From the NCBI GenBank assembly GCA_028289305.1, contig JANQQO010000012.1:1-14340 (forward strand): a stretch of DNA of 14,340 nt, written 5' to 3'. Below the pieces are notes generated by a model. The model was not told where the DNA came from. It was given only the letters and a program-made list of their open reading frames with translations, and did not search any database. The translations under genes were made by a program, and so were the position numbers. The stretch's first letter is position 1; each line of letters opens with the position of its first letter. This stretch comes from Rickettsiales bacterium (GTDB lineage: Bacteria > Pseudomonadota > Alphaproteobacteria > Rickettsiales > JANQQO01). Positions 13,896-14,340 of this stretch are shown piece by piece.

Positions 13896-14340
13896 CTAAA
13901 TAATAGTAAAATCCGCTTCGGTTAGCGACCCTTCTGCTACGCCAAGCAGTGTAAGCGTTTCACGCTCACCAAAATCAACCACCGCCGTGCCATTGACGTA
14001 AGACGTATTCGCCAATACTTGCTGCACAGAAACAGCACGTATTGAAATAATACCAATTGTATCTACGCCCTGTACGAAATCTTCAATGACGTCTAGGCCG
14101 CTATTAAAGCCAAACAAGTCACTTCCGGCGCCGCCAATCAACGTATCGTTTCCTAGATCTCCAAATACGCTATCATTTCCGGCACCGCCATTAATGGTAT
14201 CATCGCCTTTACCACCGCGTACAATATCATCGCCTCGATCTCCGAGAACGAAATCATTGCCTGTGTTGCCGTTGACAAAATCGTTATCAGCACCGCCGCG
14301 TACCGTATCATTCCCCAAATCGCCAAATACCGTATCATTG
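13896..14340 (-). CDS. RTX (hemolysin-type Ca-binding repeat) protein, 3' end only
   Basis: The reading frame stays open to the window edge, so the start lies beyond 14340; an apparent TTG start at 14318 is inside the repeats. The visible 148 or so residues begin with glycine/aspartate nonapeptides of the GGxGxDxxx type, which bind calcium as a beta roll. A C-terminal region with no repeats follows, ending LTEADFTII; an acidic residue before hydrophobic terminal residues is common in type I secretion signals. The protein is therefore probably secreted by a type I system and folds outside the cell. Its N-terminal activity (protease, lipase, adhesin, hemophore or other) cannot be seen. It converges on hmuV and is a separate transcription unit. 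Confidence 0.88.
   Translation of the reverse strand, partial: NDTVFGDLGNDTVRGGADNDFVNGNTGNDFVLGDRGDDIVRGGKGDDTINGGAGNDSVFGDLGNDTLIGGAGSDLFGFNSGLDVIEDFVQGVDTIGIISIRAVSVQQVLANTSYVNGTAVVDFGERETLTLLGVAEGSLTEADFTII
14109..14340 (-). repeat. RTX nonapeptide repeat block (27-bp units)
   Basis: About eight and a half tandem nonapeptides are readable on the minus strand, for example GGKGDDTIN, GGAGNDSVF, GDLGNDTLI and GGAGSDLFG. The DNA units are diverged but keep the 27-base period. The unit GDLGNDT occurs twice, about 190 bases apart, suggesting past duplication of blocks. The array continues beyond the window. Confidence 0.85.

Noticed and set aside
13888..13920. AGCGG/CCGCT inverted repeat at the hmuV-RTX junction
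   Set aside because: A five-base stem with a loop of about 20 bases is unlikely to act as a bidirectional terminator.
14109..14340. Tandem repeat block considered as a CRISPR array
   Set aside because: The repeats are 27-base coding units in frame with RTX nonapeptides, with no spacers.

Overview
This window looks like chromosomal DNA of a Gram-negative proteobacterium. It has a lipobox lipoprotein, a TonB-dependent outer-membrane receptor with TonB-ExbB-ExbD, periplasm-targeted proteins and Fur-box-like operators. A heme oxygenase/bacteriophytochrome pair, a FixL-like PAS domain and a HemP-HmuSTUV heme locus would fit an alphaproteobacterium, but the class is inference. No rRNA, tRNA, CRISPR or insertion sequence was seen. 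Nearly all of the window is coding, in 16 plus-strand genes and one partial minus-strand gene.

Region 1 (about 138-4437) is a light-sensing operon. A 49-residue lipoprotein is followed after 1 nt by a BphO-type heme oxygenase, which should make biliverdin. That gene overlaps a bacteriophytochrome histidine kinase (PAS-GAF-PHY-PAS-HisKA-HATPase). Last comes a response regulator whose output is an RsbW-like ATPase domain rather than a DNA-binding domain. The most unusual point is the PAS domain between phytochrome and kinase. It closely resembles the heme-PAS of the oxygen sensor FixL and keeps the residues equivalent to its heme-ligand His200 and Arg220, so the protein may sense both light and a gas or heme.

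Region 2 (about 4438-5935) is an iron storage and peroxide unit. A strong Fur-box-like palindrome and promoter precede a small Bfd-like [2Fe-2S] protein gene, a heme-type bacterioferritin and an exported glutathione peroxidase.

Region 3 (about 6049-13888) is a complete heme uptake locus behind a second Fur-like box. It runs hemP, heme receptor, tonB, hmuS, exbB, exbD, hmuT, hmuU, hmuV. From exbB to hmuV each junction is a 4-nt ATGA overlap. Heme would cross the outer membrane through the receptor, powered by TonB-ExbB-ExbD. HmuT would capture it in the periplasm, HmuUV would import it, and HmuS would handle or degrade it.

Region 4 (13896-14340, minus strand) is the 3' end of an RTX-repeat protein, converging on hmuV with a 7-bp gap.

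The regions share a heme and iron theme: imported heme could supply BphO with substrate for the biliverdin chromophore, the possible heme-PAS, the bacterioferritin heme and the iron store. Five real genes or gene ends are easily missed or mis-started: the 49-aa lipoprotein, the 59-aa Bfd-like protein, the 57-aa HemP, and the corrected starts of hmuS (9090) and hmuV (13139).
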